A stretch of 64,000 nt of DNA from Nipponacmea schrenckii (Eukaryota; Mollusca; Gastropoda; Lottiidae). Positions 60,301 through 64,000 of the stretch are shown in pieces. Numbering within the stretch: position 1 is the stretch's first letter; each line of letters starts with the position of its first letter. The notes beneath the pieces were generated by a model. That model saw nothing but the letters and a program-made list of their open reading frames with translations, did not search any database and was not told the DNA's origin. A program made the position numbers and the translations under genes. The stretch lies in NCBI GenBank assembly GCA_030562195.1, contig CM060200.1, forward strand, positions 9,300,001 through 9,364,000, read 5' to 3'.

Positions 60301-60579
60301 ATTATTCCACATATTATTTCTAATAGTATATTATGTATATTCGTATTCTAAATTTCTGATTTAATAATGATCAATATACTCCGATTCAAAAAATAATTTA
60401 ATTTATGTGTATTTTGCAATATGACACAAACACATCCCAAGTCAGTCACGTTCGCTAGGTCAGCGCCAAGTTTAAGCCTACTCTGCGAGGGAGGCTAGAG
60501 AGTTCATAGGCTAACATGGTCGAATTAAAACATAAAAGCCCTCATCTTGATCACAAATAAGGCCTCAACAACAAAATGC

Positions 60580-61170
60580 GTAAAAGTCTGTCTGTCTGTC
60601 TGTCCGTCTGCTTGTCCACAATTGTTGTGAACACGATAGAGACCACATTTCATGATGGATTTTAATGAAACTTGGAATGAGTCATTGTAATGACCCAAGG
60701 ATGAAGCCTATCGAAAATGAAACCAATCGAAATATATTTACTATGAGTTATTGCCCTTGTCCTAAAATTCCTTGTGAACACGATACGCCGGGTTCTTGAT
60801 GGAATTTGATGAAACTTGGTGAGAGTGTTTGTTATAACTCGAGGATAGACCCTATTGAAAATCAGACTAATCAAAAAATATTTATTGAGTTATTGCCCCT
60901 GTTCTTTAAAACGTGTTCACGTTATCAGCCTCTGATTCTTTGTAGACTTGATAGAGATCTGGTTTCTTGATAGATTTTGACAAAGCATGATTTGAGCCTT
61001 TTGAATTACCCAAAGAAAACCGATTGCAAATTTAGCTTACCGAAAAAGATTTACTTTGAGTTATTGACTTTGTCCAGAAATTTCTTGTGAATACGATAGG
61101 AAGTTGTGTTTTTGGTGTGTTTTGGCTGCCAATGGTGGGCGTATTACGATGGGCCATCGCTATTTTTCAA
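60580..61170 (+). repeat. TATACGCCCAC-family element, left end missing
   Basis: A (CTGT)n run (60590-60605) is followed by three or four cores (GTGAACACGATAGAGACCAC, GAGTTATTGCCCTTGTCC, GATGGAATTTGATGAAACTTG). The right end is AATGGTGGGCGTATTACGATGGGCCATCGC, the same variant as at 47.9 kb. Confidence 0.7.
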
Positions 61171-62059
61171 GTTTAAGAACAGAAATAATCGCAGCTACTA
61201 TCACGATTTACTGATTTGATAATCTTTCGCAGCTGCCTCTCGTGATGAGTTGGCGTAATAAAATATCCATTGATACTGACATTGATAATTTGTCCTTCCC
61301 AAAAGACAAGGGCCACCATCTTCCCTGTCGGCGACACTTTGCCTTCTTTGGGTGAGGGTGAGGGAAAGTGGTGGAGGGAGTGAACTGCTATTTAGACTAT
61401 TTTCGACCCAACACTCATCTTGGCGAAAGACACGTTCTGGGAAAGTGTCTGGATCTGCGATAGAAGCCCGTAGTCAACTTACATGTAGATTGTTGGGAGT
61501 GGCAAATTATATACCCGAGGGACAATAGGTAGGCATATGTGTTTTATTCTTGTTTAAGTTAATATCTAAATTTATAGCATAGATGTATTAAATTATAACC
61601 ATTTATAACCTTCAGATCGAGGTTACATGATATGGATAAGAACGTTAACATTATTATTGTCGGACTCGATTAATCAAATGGAGTTAAATTTTTAGGCCTA
61701 TATGTTTACAAAAAAATTTTTTTTTTTTTTAAAAAACCAAAAAAAAACCCAACTAAATGGAGTCCTCCTGTGTCTAGCTTATGTAATTAGACTATCATTA
61801 CAGATTGAACTTGTTGATATTATAATAATTAGTCGGATGCTAGAGGTTTTCGCCAACGCTGCTGCGACATGACCGATCAGGTGTCAAAAAGGTATAGACC
61901 AACTTGGCTCAAGTCTCTGACAAGCCAAATTCCTTGTATAGGATATTTTCTACGTGTACAAGTCGCCTTTAATGGCGAGTTAGCCCCTTTCACTGTAGAT
62001 ATTTGACCGCTGTGACAAATTTTATACATCATCAGTTGATAAATCCTCCCGAGTAACCT
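61171..62059. other. GC-richer non-coding stretch
   Basis: No open frame of note is present. Between 61,300 and 61,520 the sequence is clearly less AT-rich than the window and has purine-rich GGGTGAGGGTGAGGGAAAG. At 61,700-61,750 there is an A/T homopolymer block. It might contain an untranslated exon or control region; nothing is firm. Confidence 0.35.
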
Positions 62060-62240
62060 TATTGATCCGGTGGGCTTATAAGACCCCCTCCCCCCTCACC
62101 CATGCTCCCTCGTAATTACACAATCAATATCCTCTCTAATTAAAGCCAATTTGCATCATCGCTGACTAAATCACCGTGAAACTTACTCTCCAATTAATAG
62201 CTTCTAGATATTCTTAATGAGGCTTATAAACTAATCTCCC
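62060..62240. promoter_or_regulatory. Clustered homeodomain/POU-like motifs, candidate enhancer
   Basis: Within 130 bp lie CGTAATTACACAATCAAT, CTCTCTAATTAAAGCC, an octamer-like ATTTGCAT, GCTGACTAAATCA and CCAATTAATAG. TAATTA/ATTA and ATTTGCAT are binding sites of homeodomain and POU factors, and such density can mark a neural or developmental enhancer. In AT-rich DNA TAATTA is frequent, so only the octamer adjacency makes it notable. Confidence 0.3.
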
Positions 62241-62255
62241 TTCATTTTTATATAG

Positions 62256-62745
62256 CCACATTATAATGTGGCCCTAAATTATCATCACTCATGTCTGTCC
62301 CCTCTTCCATCCGCTCGTCCATCCATCCACGCGATAAAAACTCCAGTATTTATCTGATATGAATGAAATTTGGTGTGAAAATTTATATTGTAAGATCTTG
62401 AACAAATTCATTAATGGTTTTTTTAGTTATTGCCCTTGATTGAGTCAAAACGCATTGAAATTAGCTTGTGAAGTACAAGATATTACAGTTTTATCTGATT
62501 TGAATGAAATTTGTGTGGTCATTTATGTTGATAAGACCTTGGTCAAATTCGCTTTTTAGTTATTGCCCTTGACATACATATTAAAAACACATCAAAATTT
62601 GTTTATGAATTATAATCCAAAAGATCCTGGGACAAGGACCAAATTTTGCTTTATTTCAAAAAATAATGTTGGAGTTTCACCTTATGCTAAAACAAAATAT
62701 ACTTTGAAGTGGGCATATCTTGCTAGGCAACCACTTGTTAACTTA
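62256..62745 (+). repeat. TATACGCCCAC-family element, short copy
   Basis: The left end reads TTTATATAGCCACATTATAATGTGGCC (hairpin kept, TACGCCC decayed). A CATCC/GTCC zone and about two cores (GATATGAATGAAATTTGGTG, TTAGTTATTGCCCTTGA) follow. The right end is GAAGTGGGCATATCTTGCTAGGCAACCACTTG, as at 26.1 kb. Confidence 0.75.
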
Positions 62746-64000
62746 GTCAGAAAAGATGAAATCTTTTGTAGTTTATCAGATGAAATAAGCAGAAGGTACA
62801 ATAAAATTATTTTGTGAAAGTGAAATGCCAAGAAAATTGTATCATAAATTCGAACACATCACCAGACCATAACCATCAGAATTCTTTACCAGAGACTGTT
62901 AAAGATCACTATTACACCAAGGTTTGTCTTCAAATATGTTCAACTTTTCTTCAGTTGTTTAAAGGAGTACTACCTCAAGGATGGTTCACAAAAATAAATT
63001 ACCAAAATTTCAAAACAACTGTAGTTTATAGACAGAATCCTTCCAATCTTATAATAAATCTATAAAAATAATGAATAATGCAGTAAATAATTTTGTGACA
63101 TACATGCACTTAAATGTTATTATTAAATACTCAGTTTAATGGATAATATGGTGTCAGTACAACTGATGAAACCATACCCTTATTGACCAGGTTTGAAACC
63201 TTAAATTTTTATGTCCATTTTAGGAGGTAGTACTACTTTAAAATTCCTGTCTTTTATGCCCACAAAATTCAAAAACAATTCTCAGTCCTCCGTAAGGTTG
63301 TCACAGCTTGACTTGATGTTTCATATATTCATGTGGGTGTACATAATTAGACACATTCCTCCAGCACACAATCTGGTCGTGAGAAGCTATTTATTTTATT
63401 TCTATCCCCATCTTTATAACATATAGCCATGATGTTTAAATCTTTCTGTCAAGGGATCTAATTGCCTGTTTTTGCTGACATGCAATCTAATCAAATTTCT
63501 GGTATCTTGATACAAGAATAGTGGCAATTGAAGCCAGGTATAAATACAAGTTCATAAAATAGCTTAACACGGTTAAGTTGGTCTATAACAAGCTAGCTCA
63601 CAAAAATGTTAGGGCTTTAGATTTAATAATTCTTTTACATTGAATAAAATTTATTCACAATTACAATGTAGTCAACAGGACACTACAAAAAATGATACCA
63701 TAATATGTATGTACAAATATAACATGAACTTGGATTAATTTACAATGTGTAGGCATAGGTTAAAACATTCAACATTAATAAAACAATAGATAAAATTTAT
63801 AGATCTCATCAATATAAAATGATGAGATAACCAGATTCAAAGACCATTTTTAATTCTATTTTTAAGTACCGGTACATACTTTAAGATTAACATACCAAAA
63901 TTCTAGCTTAATATTAATTAACTAGGAGATACATGTTTGCCATATCTGGCATCTGACCATATTTGAAATAGTAATAGAAGCAAGTAAGTTTGAATTGCAA
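62746..64000. other. Nothing recognised; possible 3' UTR of a minus-strand gene at the end
   Basis: Open frames at 62.8-63.4 kb look random. AATAAAATTTATT near 63,643-63,655 offers poly(A) signals on both strands. The simple A/T-rich sequence to its right would suit the 3' UTR of a gene entering from beyond 64,000 on the minus strand, but no coding sequence confirms it. Confidence 0.2.

Overview
This is eukaryotic, AT-rich DNA with many short exons bounded by GT/AG introns, abundant microsatellites and minisatellites, and several families of short non-autonomous transposable elements. The repeats (pearl-like elements with tetranucleotide runs and 160-180 bp cores, and a SINE-like block) and the gene content (a neurotrophin-type cystine knot, a secreted LRR protein) suggest a lophotrochozoan, most likely a mollusc and perhaps a gastropod. 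No species can be fixed from the sequence alone.

Region 1 (1-29,724, + strand) is the 3' part of one very large gene. I could place 48 coding exons whose phases all agree. Together they make 9,830 nt of coding sequence, giving the last 3,275 residues of a single-pass membrane protein. The ectodomain is about 1,400 residues of CPxGxYC cysteine-rich repeats, followed by a beta-rich, possibly cupredoxin-like juxtamembrane domain and one transmembrane helix. The cytoplasmic half is a charged coiled coil of about 1,050 residues built from phase-0 exons, then a Pro/Thr linker, a globular domain that looks like a metallopeptidase fold with a degenerate HTLAH motif, and a short helical tail. The 5' end of the gene lies outside the window. 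Its introns hold a tandemly duplicated 1.1 kb repeat (one copy with a TTAA-flanked MITE), minisatellites, and pearl-like elements.

Region 2 (30,837-33,300, - strand) holds a secreted leucine-rich-repeat protein in a single coding exon, tail-to-tail with gene 1, with a doubtful hydrophobic ORF beyond its 3' end.

Region 3 (33.3-49.5 kb) is mainly non-coding. It has many repeats of the TATACGCCCAC family, one of which has expanded into about eight core units, and two orphan coding-like segments.

Region 4 (49,522-58,501, + strand) is a two-exon gene for a 152-residue secreted neurotrophin/Spaetzle-type cystine-knot ligand with a very short prodomain. Its two exons are separated by an 8.5 kb intron that carries a 1.75 kb minisatellite and a further TATACGCCCAC element with a small palindromic insertion.

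Region 5 (58.5-64 kb) has no convincing gene. It contains a degenerate ATCTGATT-rich minisatellite, two more TATACGCCCAC elements, and a GC-richer stretch with clustered homeodomain and POU-like motifs that may be regulatory.

The genes do not form an operon or an evident pathway. The neurotrophin-like and LRR proteins are both secreted, and the large protein is receptor-like, but no functional link between them can be read from the sequence.
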